Below are positions 29,850 through 38,073 of a stretch of DNA of 64,000 bases, piece by piece. Below the pieces are notes generated by a model. It was not told where the DNA came from. It searched no databases and saw nothing but the letters and a program-made list of their open reading frames with translations. The stretch lies in contig SIHP01000002.1 in assembly GCA_004762155.1 (NCBI GenBank), positions 62,001-126,000 of the forward strand, given 5' to 3'. Origin of the DNA: Flavobacteriaceae bacterium. GTDB lineage: Bacteria > Bacteroidota > Bacteroidia > Flavobacteriales > Flavobacteriaceae. Position numbers and translations under genes: made by a program. The number at the start of each line of letters is the position of its first letter. Within the stretch, counting starts at the first letter, position 1.

Positions 29850-30434
29850 ATGAAGAGACTGACAGTTGACGAAGAGTTACTAATTGCAAAGAGGAAATCT
29901 GCAAAACCTATGTTATGGGTTGCTATGATTAGTATGGTAATGTTTTTTGCAGGATTAACAAGTGCCTATGTAGTGAGTATGAGTAGAGAAGATTGGGTAA
30001 GTTTTGACTTACCAACATCTTTATATATTAGTACATTATTAATAATACTAAGCAGTATTACTTTGTTCTTTTCTCAAAAACTACTGAAGCAAAACAAATT
30101 ATCACCTTCATTTATATTATTAATCATTACATTTATACTAGGCTTAGGATTTATTTGGTGCCAATATGATGGTTTTTTAGAATTAAAAAGTAAAGGTTTA
30201 TATTTTACAGGAAAACAAAGTACAGTATCAACATCATTTATTATTGGAATAACTTTTATGCACATAATACACCTTATTGCTGGTGTTATTGTATTATTAG
30301 TCGTTATTTATAATCATTATAAAAAGAAGTATTCATCTGCGGATACACTTGGTTTTGAACTCGGTGCAATCTTTTGGCATTTTGTAGATGTTTTATGGAT
30401 TTACCTATTTTTATTTTTCTACTTTATTAAGTGA
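29850..30434 (+). CDS. Heme-copper oxidase subunit III-family protein (short)
   Basis: A 194-residue membrane protein with five helices and the subunit III features GLTSAYVVSM near the N-terminus, GITFMHIIHLIAGVIVLL in the middle and a C-terminal GAIFWHFVDVLWIYLFLFFYF. It is immediately followed by a second, longer subunit III, an arrangement common in flavobacteria. It is thought to belong to the caa3/aa3-type cytochrome c oxidase, but the subunit I and II genes are not in this window. Confidence 0.88.
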   Translation: MKRLTVDEELLIAKRKSAKPMLWVAMISMVMFFAGLTSAYVVSMSREDWVSFDLPTSLYISTLLIILSSITLFFSQKLLKQNKLSPSFILLIITFILGLGFIWCQYDGFLELKSKGLYFTGKQSTVSTSFIIGITFMHIIHLIAGVIVLLVVIYNHYKKKYSSADTLGFELGAIFWHFVDVLWIYLFLFFYFIK

Positions 30435-30489
30435 TGAAAAATGCGTAATTTTGACAAAATTTTTAACAAAAATTAACTTATAGATATTT

Positions 30490-31488
30490 ATGGAAGCAAA
30501 TATTGCTGTAAATTCTGACAACAAAGAGACTTGGGGCGGAGGAAACGCAAAACCATTCGGAGCAAGTTATGGTAAAATGATGATGTGGTTTTTCATATTA
30601 TCAGATGCATTAACTTTCTCAGGATTCTTAGCCGCTTACGGCTTAACTCGTTTTAAGTTTATAGACTCATGGCCTATTGCAGATGAAGTGTTTACTCACT
30701 TCCCTGGTTTACATGGTGTACACGCACCAATGTATTATGTAGCGTTAATGACCTTTATACTTATTGTATCTTCAGTAACTATGGTATTAGCCGTAGATGC
30801 TGGTCATCAAATGAAACAAAAGAAAGTAGCTTGGTATATGTTCGCTACAATTATATTTGGTATCATTTTCGTGGGATCTCAGGCATGGGAATGGAAAAAC
30901 TTTATAAACGGTTCTTATGGAGCTGTTAAAACTACCGAAAACAAAATATTACAATTTGTAAAAGCTGACGAGCATGGTAAATATCACCAGATTGCTTTAG
31001 CAGATTTTGTTCATACTCAAAGAACGGATGGTAGAGAACAACATATTCCTGAAAATGGATTATGGTTTGAAAAAGAAGCTACAATTTCTCAATATTCTGT
31101 TGCACAAGTTCAAGAAGCTTTTAAAAATGATCCTAGTTTACTAATTAGAACTGAAAAAGTTATTCCAGAAACGAAGCAAAAGGATGTATTAAACAGAGAA
31201 GATAGTTTAACAAAATTAGCAATGGCTAATCAAGTTGTAGAAGGAGCTAATCTTCATGTAAATGAATATGGGAATCCAATATTTGCAGATTTCTTCTTTT
31301 TCATTACTGGTTTTCATGGATTCCACGTATTCTCTGGAATTATTATAAACATCATCATTTTCTTTAATGTTATTCTAGGTACTTATGAACGTAGGGGGCA
31401 TTATGAAATGGTTGAAAAAGTAGGATTATATTGGCACTTTGTAGATTTAGTTTGGGTATTTGTATTTACTTTCTTCTACTTAGTTTAA
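30490..31488 (+). CDS. Cytochrome c oxidase subunit III
   Basis: A 332-residue membrane protein. Helix 1 follows GKMMMWFFILSDALTFSGFLAAY, and the C-terminal ends in the family pattern VGLYWHFVDLVWVFVFTFFYLV. A soluble insertion of about 100 residues (roughly 145-250) separates helices and distinguishes it from the usual 195-260-residue subunit III. FFITGFHGFHVFSGI carries the conserved His pairs. It belongs to the proton-pumping terminal oxidase and follows the shorter subunit III gene. Confidence 0.92.
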   Translation: MEANIAVNSDNKETWGGGNAKPFGASYGKMMMWFFILSDALTFSGFLAAYGLTRFKFIDSWPIADEVFTHFPGLHGVHAPMYYVALMTFILIVSSVTMVLAVDAGHQMKQKKVAWYMFATIIFGIIFVGSQAWEWKNFINGSYGAVKTTENKILQFVKADEHGKYHQIALADFVHTQRTDGREQHIPENGLWFEKEATISQYSVAQVQEAFKNDPSLLIRTEKVIPETKQKDVLNREDSLTKLAMANQVVEGANLHVNEYGNPIFADFFFFITGFHGFHVFSGIIINIIIFFNVILGTYERRGHYEMVEKVGLYWHFVDLVWVFVFTFFYLV

Positions 31489-31506
31489 AAATAAAATAGT
31501 ATTAAA

Positions 31507-31845
31507 ATGGCACATTCACACGAATCGAATACAAAAAGAATTTGGATAGTATTAATCTATTTAACAATTCTTACAACGGTAGAGGTTGCATTAGGTATTG
31601 TAAAACCAGACTGGCTACACTTACATGGTTTAGGTACAAGTTGGTTAAATTGGATATTTATTATCTTAACCTTAGTAAAAGCTTATTTTATTGCCTGGGC
31701 ATTTATGCACTTAGAAGGTGAAAAGAAATGGTTTAGAAGATCTGTAGTTTGGACTGCAGTATTTTTAATTTCTTATCTATTATTTATTGTATTAATAGAA
31801 GGAGGTTATTTACATGACACATTAAAACCATTAGTAAAATGGTAA
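31507..31845 (+). CDS. Cytochrome c oxidase subunit IV-type protein
   Basis: A 112-residue protein with three membrane helices and the subunit IV/CyoD pattern VKAYFIAWAFMHLEGEKKWFRRSVVWTAVF read in sequence over residues 57-86. It stabilises the oxidase complex. It lies 18 bases after subunit III and is followed by a hairpin terminator at 31858-31887, so the next genes depend on read-through or a weak separate promoter. Confidence 0.88.
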   Translation: MAHSHESNTKRIWIVLIYLTILTTVEVALGIVKPDWLHLHGLGTSWLNWIFIILTLVKAYFIAWAFMHLEGEKKWFRRSVVWTAVFLISYLLFIVLIEGGYLHDTLKPLVKW

Positions 31846-31857
31846 TCAGATAAAATT

Positions 31858-31887
31858 AAGGTGGTATTTAAAACCACCTTTTTTTTG
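31858..31887 (+). terminator. Hairpin terminator inside the oxidase cluster
   Basis: Arms AAGGTGGT (31858-31865) and ACCACCTT (31873-31880) followed by six T. It sits between the structural subunit genes and the assembly genes and could set their relative expression. Confidence 0.8.
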
Positions 31888-31907
31888 CATAAAACATTAT
31901 TTTATTC

Positions 31908-32588
31908 ATGAATAAAACTCAAAAAAACGTAGTGCTATTTGCGCTATTTGTCGTCCCTTTATTATTTTATATATTCCTTCAATTAGGAACTCATAATTTT
32001 GGTAAACTAGATATCGTTAACAAGAATGTCATAGATGTTTCTCATGTTAATAAAAAATACACTTTTAAAAATAAAGTTTCTGTTGTTACTTTTTTAGGTA
32101 ATGACCTTAGTAAATCTGAAGCTGGAATATTTAATTTAAATGAAAAAGTGTACAAAAAATTTTATGGTTATACTGATTTTCAAGCAATCGCATTTGTTGC
32201 AAAAGGTAAAGAACAAGAAATAGAGAAACTAAAGAAAAGATTAAGCCTAAATACAAATATGATAAAATGGAATTTTGTCTTTGCTTCTAGTGAAGAAATG
32301 AAAGCCATTCATGAAACTTTCAAACCATTGGACGCTTTAGACACCAACTTCCATACATCAAAAGCATATATCATAGACAAAGAGAACAATCTTAGAAGAG
32401 GTAAATCAACTATAAAATCTTTAGAAGATAAAAACCTTATTGGATATAATATGACATCTGTAGCAGAACTTAAAAACGATATGCATGATGATATAAAAGT
32501 TCTTTTAGCAGAATATAGTTTTGCTTTAAAAAAATATAATGATAGTGATGATAGACGAAAAAACAGTATTTTAAATGAAAAAAACTAG
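31908..32588 (+). CDS. Membrane-anchored thioredoxin-fold-like protein, SCO-related but Cys-free
   Basis: A 226-residue protein with one N-terminal membrane anchor (VVLFALFVVPLLFYIFLQL). The rest has a thioredoxin-like order of strands (VSVVTFLGND, FQAIAFVAKG, KAYIIDKENNLRRG), and the final strand resembles the one in SCO proteins. No Cys is present, so it cannot bind copper or exchange disulfides in the SCO manner. It overlaps the true SCO gene by 14 bases. A structural or assembly role at the oxidase is inferred from position only. Confidence 0.75.
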   Translation: MNKTQKNVVLFALFVVPLLFYIFLQLGTHNFGKLDIVNKNVIDVSHVNKKYTFKNKVSVVTFLGNDLSKSEAGIFNLNEKVYKKFYGYTDFQAIAFVAKGKEQEIEKLKKRLSLNTNMIKWNFVFASSEEMKAIHETFKPLDALDTNFHTSKAYIIDKENNLRRGKSTIKSLEDKNLIGYNMTSVAELKNDMHDDIKVLLAEYSFALKKYNDSDDRRKNSILNEKN

Positions 32589-33222
32589 CTATTCTTACGT
32601 AGGCATTTCTTTTATTATTTTACTCTTTGGTATTTATTCTGTACCAAAGATTGTTAAAAATTTTCAAAGATCAGGTTTATATTCTTTTTCTAAAGTTCCT
32701 GATTTTGAATTCACTAATCAAAACGGTAAAACTATTACCAATAAAGATTATGAGGGTAAAGTTTATGTTGTAGAGTTTTTCTTTTCTACATGTCCAACTA
32801 TATGCCCTATTATGAATTCTAAAATGGTAACTATTCAAGACAAGTTTTATGGAAATCCTAATTTTGGAATTGCTTCGTTTTCCATAACACCAGATATAGA
32901 TACTCCTCAAATCTTAAATGAGTATGCAAACAGATATAAGATAACACACAAGAACTGGCATTTATTAACAGGTAAATCAGAAAAGACTGTTTACGACTTA
33001 TCAAATAAAGGATTTAAGCTGTATGCAGGTAAAGGAGACGAAGATCACTCTGGTTTTGAACATTCTGGTTTATTTGCTTTAGTAGATAAAAAAGGATACA
33101 TACGATCTCGTTATGATGAGCACGGTAATCCTATTGGTTATTACAGAGCTATAGAAGAACAAGGCTTTGCTGATCAAATTAAAGAATTAAAGCAAGACAT
33201 TAAATTATTATTAGATGAGTAA
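32575..33222 (+). CDS. SCO1/SenC-family copper chaperone
   Basis: A 215-residue protein with an N-terminal membrane anchor and a thioredoxin fold. The copper ligands Cys73 and Cys77 (FSTCPTICPIM) and His163 (FEHSGLFALVD) are present. It delivers copper to the CuA site of cytochrome c oxidase subunit II. It overlaps both neighbours (14 and 8 bases), so it is translated as part of the assembly operon. Confidence 0.93.
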   Translation: MKKTSYSYVGISFIILLFGIYSVPKIVKNFQRSGLYSFSKVPDFEFTNQNGKTITNKDYEGKVYVVEFFFSTCPTICPIMNSKMVTIQDKFYGNPNFGIASFSITPDIDTPQILNEYANRYKITHKNWHLLTGKSEKTVYDLSNKGFKLYAGKGDEDHSGFEHSGLFALVDKKGYIRSRYDEHGNPIGYYRAIEEQGFADQIKELKQDIKLLLDE

Positions 33223-33748
33223 TATTTCCCTAGAAGAAAAAAAATACAAGAAATTTATAACAATTGTTTCCATTGTAATTCCTATTGCTGTAGCTGCTTT
33301 ATTTGGAATTAAAATACCTAATGTAGCACCTTTATCATTTTTACCACCTATATATGCTACTGTAAATGGATTAACAGCTATTTTATTAATAGCTAGTGTA
33401 CTTGCTATAAAAAAAGGAAACAAAAAACTACACGAACAACTAAATACCACAGCAATTATTTGTTCTGCTCTATTTTTAGTAATGTACGTTGCTTATCACA
33501 TGACATCAGATTCTACAAAATTTGGAGGGGAAGGTCTTATTAAATTTGTGTACTTATTTATTCTAATAACTCATATAATTTTATCAATAATTATTATTCC
33601 TTTTGTTCTAATCACATTTATGAGAGCTCGCTTAGGTAATTTTCCTGAACATAAAAAAATAGCAAAAATCACATTTCCATTATGGCTATATGTAGCTGTA
33701 ACTGGTGTAGTTGTATACTTAATGATAGCCCCTTATTATGTACACTAA
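33215..33748 (+). CDS. DUF420 (CtaM-like) membrane protein
   Basis: A 177-residue protein with five membrane helices, and conserved His residues in MYVAYHMTSD and LFILITHIILSIIIIPFVL. DUF420 proteins such as CtaM are required for heme-copper oxidase maturation in some bacteria. Overlaps with the SCO gene (8 bases) and with the next small gene (11 bases) support a role in oxidase assembly here. Confidence 0.88.
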   Translation: MSNISLEEKKYKKFITIVSIVIPIAVAALFGIKIPNVAPLSFLPPIYATVNGLTAILLIASVLAIKKGNKKLHEQLNTTAIICSALFLVMYVAYHMTSDSTKFGGEGLIKFVYLFILITHIILSIIIIPFVLITFMRARLGNFPEHKKIAKITFPLWLYVAVTGVVVYLMIAPYYVH

Positions 33749-33959
33749 AAAAACAATTTTATTTTTTATTCTATTAATTTTTTTTACAAGAAATACAGTA
33801 GCACAATGTGCAATGTGTAAAGCTGTTGTAGAAGGTGGTGAACAAAATATGGCAGAAGGTGTTAATAGTGGAATTACATATCTAATGATTTTCCCATATA
33901 TTTTAGTTGGTATTTTAGCATACTTTTTATTTAATAATAGGAAGAAGCAAAAAATTTAA
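33738..33959 (+). CDS. Small secreted or membrane protein with CxxC motif
   Basis: A 73-residue protein: hydrophobic N-terminus (signal peptide or helix, about 3-21), then AQCAMCKAVVEGG with a CxxC pair right after the cleavage region, and a second membrane helix (about 45-63) with a Lys/Arg-rich cytoplasmic end. It is the last gene of the oxidase assembly cluster. The exposed cysteines could take part in copper or disulfide handling, which is inference. Confidence 0.7.
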   Translation: MYTKKTILFFILLIFFTRNTVAQCAMCKAVVEGGEQNMAEGVNSGITYLMIFPYILVGILAYFLFNNRKKQKI

Positions 33960-34177
33960 CACTTCAATAAGACAAAAACTTTGTAACATATTTTAATTTT
34001 AGTCGTCAAATAGTAGAATTAAGATTTTATTGCACGAAAACGCACAGCAAACTGTTCGTTTTTAAGAATTTAAAAAACACACAAAACACATAAACAATTG
34101 ACTTATAGTTTTTTATGGTTTTTGTTTTTTTGGATTATAAATTGAACCATACTAATTGAACTAAAAAAATATACGCG

Positions 34178-35503
34178 TTGAAAACTAAAACAATATTACT
34201 AGCTACATTATTATTAGCTACGTCTGGAGTTTTTTCTCAAAAAAAATGGACATTAAAAGAATGTGTTAGCCATGCATTGGAAAACAACATTACCATAAAA
34301 CAAAATAAACTTAATATAGCTTCAGCAGAAACAGACGTTAAAAGTGCAAGAGGAAATTTTTTACCATCTTTTTCAGGAGGTACTTCGGGTAATTTAAACT
34401 TTGGTTCTTACATAGATCCAGTAACGAGTAATCGAATATCCACAAATACATTCACAGGATCTGTAGGTTTAAGTGGAAGTGTTAATATCTTCAATGGTTT
34501 TAGCAATATAAATTCAAAAAAACAAGCACTTTTAGAAACCGAAGGAAGTAAACTAGACTTAATTCAAATAGAAAATGATGTTTCTTTAAATGTTGTAAAC
34601 ACATACTTAAACGTCTTATTTGCAAAAGAAAACTTATTAGTTGCTACAACTCAGGCTGAAATAAGTAAAAAACAAATTGATAGAGCTAAAGCACAATTTG
34701 AAGCAGGCGCAATACCTAAAGGAGATTTATTAAATATAGAATCCACCTCAGCTAATGATTTACAAAATGTAGTTATACAAGAAAACAGCTTAAACTTAGC
34801 TTTACTACAACTTTCTCAACTATTACAAGTATCATCATCTAATTTTGATGTCATGCCTATTGATGTAAGTACACCATCAAGTGCTCTCTTATATGAGAAT
34901 GCTTCTATTGTTTATGAAAAAGCAGTAACAAATAGACCCGAAATAGAAAGAGCTAAATTAAATGTTGAAAGTTCAGATTTAAGTATCGCTATTGCTAAAA
35001 GTGCATACTTACCATCTGTTTCAGGTTCTTTGAGCGCTAGTTCAAATTACGGATATGATTTAAACTCTTCGTTTAATTCAGATCTTATAGAACAGTTAAA
35101 TGATAATTTTGGATATGGTGTAGGTTTTAGTGTAAGTATACCTATTTTCAACGGATTTAAAACTGATGCAAATGTTGAAAAATCTAAAATTAACAAAGAG
35201 ATCTCTCAAATTTCTTTAGAAAATCAAAAATTACAATTAAAGCAAACGATAGAACAAGCATTTTTAGACTCCAAGGCAGCTGCTAAAACTTTTGAAGTAG
35301 CTCAAATATCTTTAAATGCACAAAATGAAGCATTTAAAAACGCACAAGTAAGTTATGATTATGGCTCTATGACTCAGTTTGATTTTGACCAAGTAAGAAA
35401 TAGATTGGTTAATGCTGAAGGCGCTTTAATTAGAGCTAAATACGATTATGTTTTTAAAACTAAGGTATTAAAGTTTTATTTTGGTGAAAGTATTTTAGAC
35501 TAA
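34178..35503 (+). CDS. TolC-family outer-membrane efflux protein
   Basis: A 441-residue protein with a signal peptide (about 1-20, ending FSQ) and two repeated coiled-coil halves typical of TolC: ALENNITIKQNKLNIASAE near the N-terminus and RPEIERAKLNVESSDLSIAIAKSAYLPS in the second half. GYGVGFSVSIPIFNGFKT marks a barrel strand. The only usable start is the TTG at 34178. No periplasmic adaptor or pump gene is adjacent. The 218-base gap before it holds no promoter that I can recognise. It ends at a strong terminator. Confidence 0.9.
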   Translation: MKTKTILLATLLLATSGVFSQKKWTLKECVSHALENNITIKQNKLNIASAETDVKSARGNFLPSFSGGTSGNLNFGSYIDPVTSNRISTNTFTGSVGLSGSVNIFNGFSNINSKKQALLETEGSKLDLIQIENDVSLNVVNTYLNVLFAKENLLVATTQAEISKKQIDRAKAQFEAGAIPKGDLLNIESTSANDLQNVVIQENSLNLALLQLSQLLQVSSSNFDVMPIDVSTPSSALLYENASIVYEKAVTNRPEIERAKLNVESSDLSIAIAKSAYLPSVSGSLSASSNYGYDLNSSFNSDLIEQLNDNFGYGVGFSVSIPIFNGFKTDANVEKSKINKEISQISLENQKLQLKQTIEQAFLDSKAAAKTFEVAQISLNAQNEAFKNAQVSYDYGSMTQFDFDQVRNRLVNAEGALIRAKYDYVFKTKVLKFYFGESILD

Positions 35504-35545
35504 TTCTAATTTTATTCTAAATAAACAACTAAAATCACAATTTAT

Positions 35546-35584
35546 AAAACCATCAAAAATTAATTTTTGATGGTTTTCTTTTTT
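35546..35584 (+). terminator. Terminator of the TolC-family gene
   Basis: A 16-base perfect inverted repeat (35546-35561 with 35562-35577) followed by a T-rich run, 40 bases after the stop codon. Confidence 0.85.
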
Positions 35585-35592
35585 ACAATAAT

Positions 35593-35600
35593 TATCTTTG
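35593..35600 (+). promoter_or_regulatory. Promoter -7 element of tsaB
   Basis: TATCTTTG, an exact TAnnTTTG box 16 bases before the start codon. A TTTG at 35566-35569 lies a little farther upstream than ideal (23-base spacer), inside the preceding terminator. Confidence 0.6.
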
Positions 35601-35616
35601 TCGAAATTTTTTTAAA

Positions 35617-36291
35617 ATGGGATTAATTTTAAATATTGAAACAGCCACCAAGAATTGCTCTGTAAGCTTAGCTAAAAATGGTGATATATTAGTATTAAAA
35701 GAACTTAATAACGGAAATTATTCTCATGCTGAGAAATTACATCCTATTATTCAGGAAATCTTAGAGGAAGCTAATATAACTGCAAATCAACTTGATGCTG
35801 TTGCTGTAAGTAAAGGACCTGGGTCTTATACTGGTTTACGTATTGGTGTTTCAGCTGCAAAAGGGTTATGTTTTAGTATTGACAAACCTTTAATCTCAAT
35901 TAAAACATTAGAATCTCTCGCAAATAGTATCACTATAGATAAAGGTATAATTGTGCCAATGTTAGATGCTAGAAGGATGGAAGTTTATGCTTCTGTATTC
36001 AATCAAGATCAAAAACAAGTAAGAGAAATTAAAGCTGAAATAATAGACGAGAATTCTTTCAAAGAATTTTTAAAAGAAAACACAGTTTACTTCTTAGGAG
36101 ATGGCGCAGAAAAATGTAAAGAAGTAATTAAAAGCGAAAATGCTATTTTTATTGACGACAAATTTCCTTCTGCAAGAGAAATGGCCAAATTAAGTTATAA
36201 TAAGTTCAAAAAAAACGACATCGAAGATGTCGCTTATTTTGAACCTTTTTATTTAAAAGATTTTTTAGTAACACAACAAAAGAAGCGTTAA
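35617..36291 (+). CDS. tsaB: tRNA threonylcarbamoyladenosine synthesis protein TsaB
   Basis: A 224-residue ASKHA-fold protein. LNIETATKNCSVSLAKNG opens the N-terminal domain; the family motif SKGPGSYTGLRIGVSAAKGLCF follows, then VPMLDARRMEVYASVF. TsaB is the partner of TsaD in making t6A37 on tRNAs that read ANN codons. It has its own promoter and converges with the mscS-like gene two bases away. Confidence 0.95.
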   Translation: MGLILNIETATKNCSVSLAKNGDILVLKELNNGNYSHAEKLHPIIQEILEEANITANQLDAVAVSKGPGSYTGLRIGVSAAKGLCFSIDKPLISIKTLESLANSITIDKGIIVPMLDARRMEVYASVFNQDQKQVREIKAEIIDENSFKEFLKENTVYFLGDGAEKCKEVIKSENAIFIDDKFPSAREMAKLSYNKFKKNDIEDVAYFEPFYLKDFLVTQQKKR

Positions 36292-36293
36292 AA

Positions 36294-37100
36294 TTATCCT
36301 TCTTTTTGTATTTCAACTGCATGTGGATAAGGTATTTCAATACCTGCTTTATCTAATGCTATTTTAGTATTTTCTATAATATGAAAATGTGCATCCCAAT
36401 AATCTGCTGATTTCACCCAAGTTCTTGTTATAAAGTTCACAGAACTATCCGCTAGTTCTCCAACATATACAACTGGTGCAGGATCTTTTAACGTATAAGG
36501 TGTATTATTAATTACACTTGACAACACATCTCTTGTTTCTTTAATATCTGCATCATAAGATACTCCAAATGTTAAATCAACTCTTCTTGTATCTTCTGAA
36601 GAATAGTTTGTAATATTTCCGTTTGACAATGCTCCATTTGGTAATATTATCTCTTTATTATCTACAGTATTAATTTTAGTTGTAAAAATCTCAATATTTT
36701 TCACAACACCTTGTACTCCTTGAGCCTCAATATAATCACCTAATTTAAAAGGTCTAAATATCATAATCAATGCTCCACCAGCAAAATTAGATAACGAACC
36801 TTGTAAAGCCATACCAATAGCTAAACCTGCTGCTGCAATAACAGCTGCAAATGATGTTGTTTCAACACCTAACTGGCCAATTACAGTTATAAATAAAAAG
36901 ATTTTTAGAGCCCAACCAACTAAGTTAGATAGAAAACCACGAAGAGAAGCATCTAAATTACGCTTTTCCATTATTTTACTTACAGCCCTAGTTAATACAC
37001 TAATGATCCATAAACCGACTATTAGAATAACCAATGCTGAAACTACTTTTGGTCCGTATGTTAACAAGAAATTTTTTACTAATACAATTTTATCTTCCAT
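36294..37100 (-). CDS. Small-conductance mechanosensitive channel (MscS family)
   Basis: About 268 residues from the ATG at 37100. Three membrane helices lead to the pore-lining GLAIGMALQGSLSNFAGGALIMIFRPFKLGDYIEAQG, the hallmark of MscS, followed by the beta domain and a C-terminal alpha/beta vestibule. It relieves osmotic downshock. The shorter start is preferred because the extra 28 upstream residues would place an unusual helix before the family start. Confidence 0.92.
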   Translation of the reverse strand: MEDKIVLVKNFLLTYGPKVVSALVILIVGLWIISVLTRAVSKIMEKRNLDASLRGFLSNLVGWALKIFLFITVIGQLGVETTSFAAVIAAAGLAIGMALQGSLSNFAGGALIMIFRPFKLGDYIEAQGVQGVVKNIEIFTTKINTVDNKEIILPNGALSNGNITNYSSEDTRRVDLTFGVSYDADIKETRDVLSSVINNTPYTLKDPAPVVYVGELADSSVNFITRTWVKSADYWDAHFHIIENTKIALDKAGIEIPYPHAVEIQKEG

Positions 37101-37190
37101 AATTATTGTTTTTTTGATTGGAACAAACTTAACAATTAAAGAATAAGTGAAGAAATAAAACCAAACAAAACAGTTTTTAAACAATATTAA

Positions 37191-37228
37191 AATGCTATAA
37201 TTTTTGAATCATCAAAAATTATAGCATT
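37191..37228 (-). terminator. Hairpin after the dodecin gene
   Basis: A perfect 17-base inverted repeat at 37191-37207 and 37212-37228 with a four-base loop, between the dodecin stop and the mscS-like gene. The following T stretch on the minus strand is weak, so termination may be partial. Confidence 0.65.
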
Positions 37229-37238
37229 AAATTGAATA

Positions 37239-37439
37239 TTATTTAACTTCAAAAGTGAGCTTTAAATTCACTCTAAATTCAGTAACATCTTCGTTATTAA
37301 CTACAGCGCTTTGAGACTGCACAAACACTGATTTAATGTTCTTTACGGATTTTGACGCTTGTTTTACTGCCTTTCTTGTAGCATCTTCCCAACTTTTTTC
37401 TGAATTAGCCAACACTTCAATTACTTTCATTACTGCCAT
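37239..37439 (-). CDS. Dodecin-family protein
   Basis: A 66-residue protein from the ATG at 37439. The sequence runs MKVIEVLANSEKSWEDATRKA, a long helix, then FVQSQSAVV and a final strand (TEFRVNLKLTFEVK), which is the beta-alpha-beta-beta fold of dodecins. These assemble into hollow dodecamers that bind flavins or other small ligands. The Gln in the FVQSQ strand sits where the flavin-contacting residue is expected, but the aromatic partner is less clear, so the ligand is uncertain. Confidence 0.88.
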   Translation of the reverse strand: MAVMKVIEVLANSEKSWEDATRKAVKQASKSVKNIKSVFVQSQSAVVNNEDVTEFRVNLKLTFEVK

Positions 37440-37583
37440 AATAATTTTTTTTAATGTTAAAATAATATTAAATATATAAAATTTTAACAATTATATCGGA
37501 GTTTTTTTCAAGTAAAATACCATACAAAAATTCCAATGTTAACTTAATGTTACCAAAAAGTTTTTTTAACGTAAAAAAAGCGC

Positions 37584-37591
37584 TATATTTG
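37584..37591 (+). promoter_or_regulatory. Promoter -7 element of the MORN-like gene
   Basis: TATATTTG, an exact TAnnTTTG box, 33 bases before the start codon at 37625. Confidence 0.6.
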
Positions 37592-37624
37592 TAATGTAAT
37601 TGTTAATTAATAAAAATTATAACC

Positions 37625-37975
37625 ATGAAAAAATTATTAATTATTGCTTGTCTTTTTCTAATAGGATCAATACAAGCTCAGGATTCAAACCCTTTATATG
37701 AAAAAGCTGGTGATTTAGTTAAAGTTACTCACTTTTATGAAGATGGAACAGTTAAAGAACAAGGTTTTTTTAAAAGCAAAGTATTAACAGGTACTTGGAC
37801 CACTTTTGATAAAAATGGTAACAAGACTGCTATCGCCAAATATAATAAAGGTAAAAAAGTAGGGAAATGGTTTATTTGGTCTAATGACGGACTTTTAAAA
37901 GAGATCAACTATAAAAACAACACAATAGCTAGTGTACAATCTTGGAAAGAAGATAGTAAAATAGCCGTTAAATAA
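37625..37975 (+). CDS. Secreted MORN/YwqK-repeat protein
   Basis: A 116-residue protein with a signal peptide (about 1-18, ending QAQ) and three repeats of the YwqK/MORN-variant type: FYEDGTVKEQGFFK, TWTTFDKNGNKTAIAKY and KWFIWSNDGLLKEINYK. Although some database entries call this family antitoxin, no toxin is adjacent, so I would not use that name. Likely periplasmic or surface role. It has its own promoter and terminator. Confidence 0.8.
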   Translation: MKKLLIIACLFLIGSIQAQDSNPLYEKAGDLVKVTHFYEDGTVKEQGFFKSKVLTGTWTTFDKNGNKTAIAKYNKGKKVGKWFIWSNDGLLKEINYKNNTIASVQSWKEDSKIAVK

Positions 37976-38004
37976 GTTTTATATAGATAATCCCCTACAA
38001 TACG

Positions 38005-38039
38005 AAAAAAGCCCAAGTTAATAACTTGGGCTTTTTTTT
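38005..38039. terminator. Bidirectional terminator
   Basis: GCCCAAGTTA (38011-38020) pairs with TAACTTGGGC (38022-38031), flanked by A and T runs. It serves the plus-strand MORN-like gene and possibly the minus-strand lipoprotein gene that converges on it. Confidence 0.85.
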
Positions 38040-38073
38040 ATAATTTGTTATTTAAAAACTGTACTTACTAAGC

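Noticed and set aside
37625..37975. Toxin-antitoxin antitoxin of YwqK type
   Set aside because: It has a signal peptide and MORN-like repeats, and no toxin gene is nearby.
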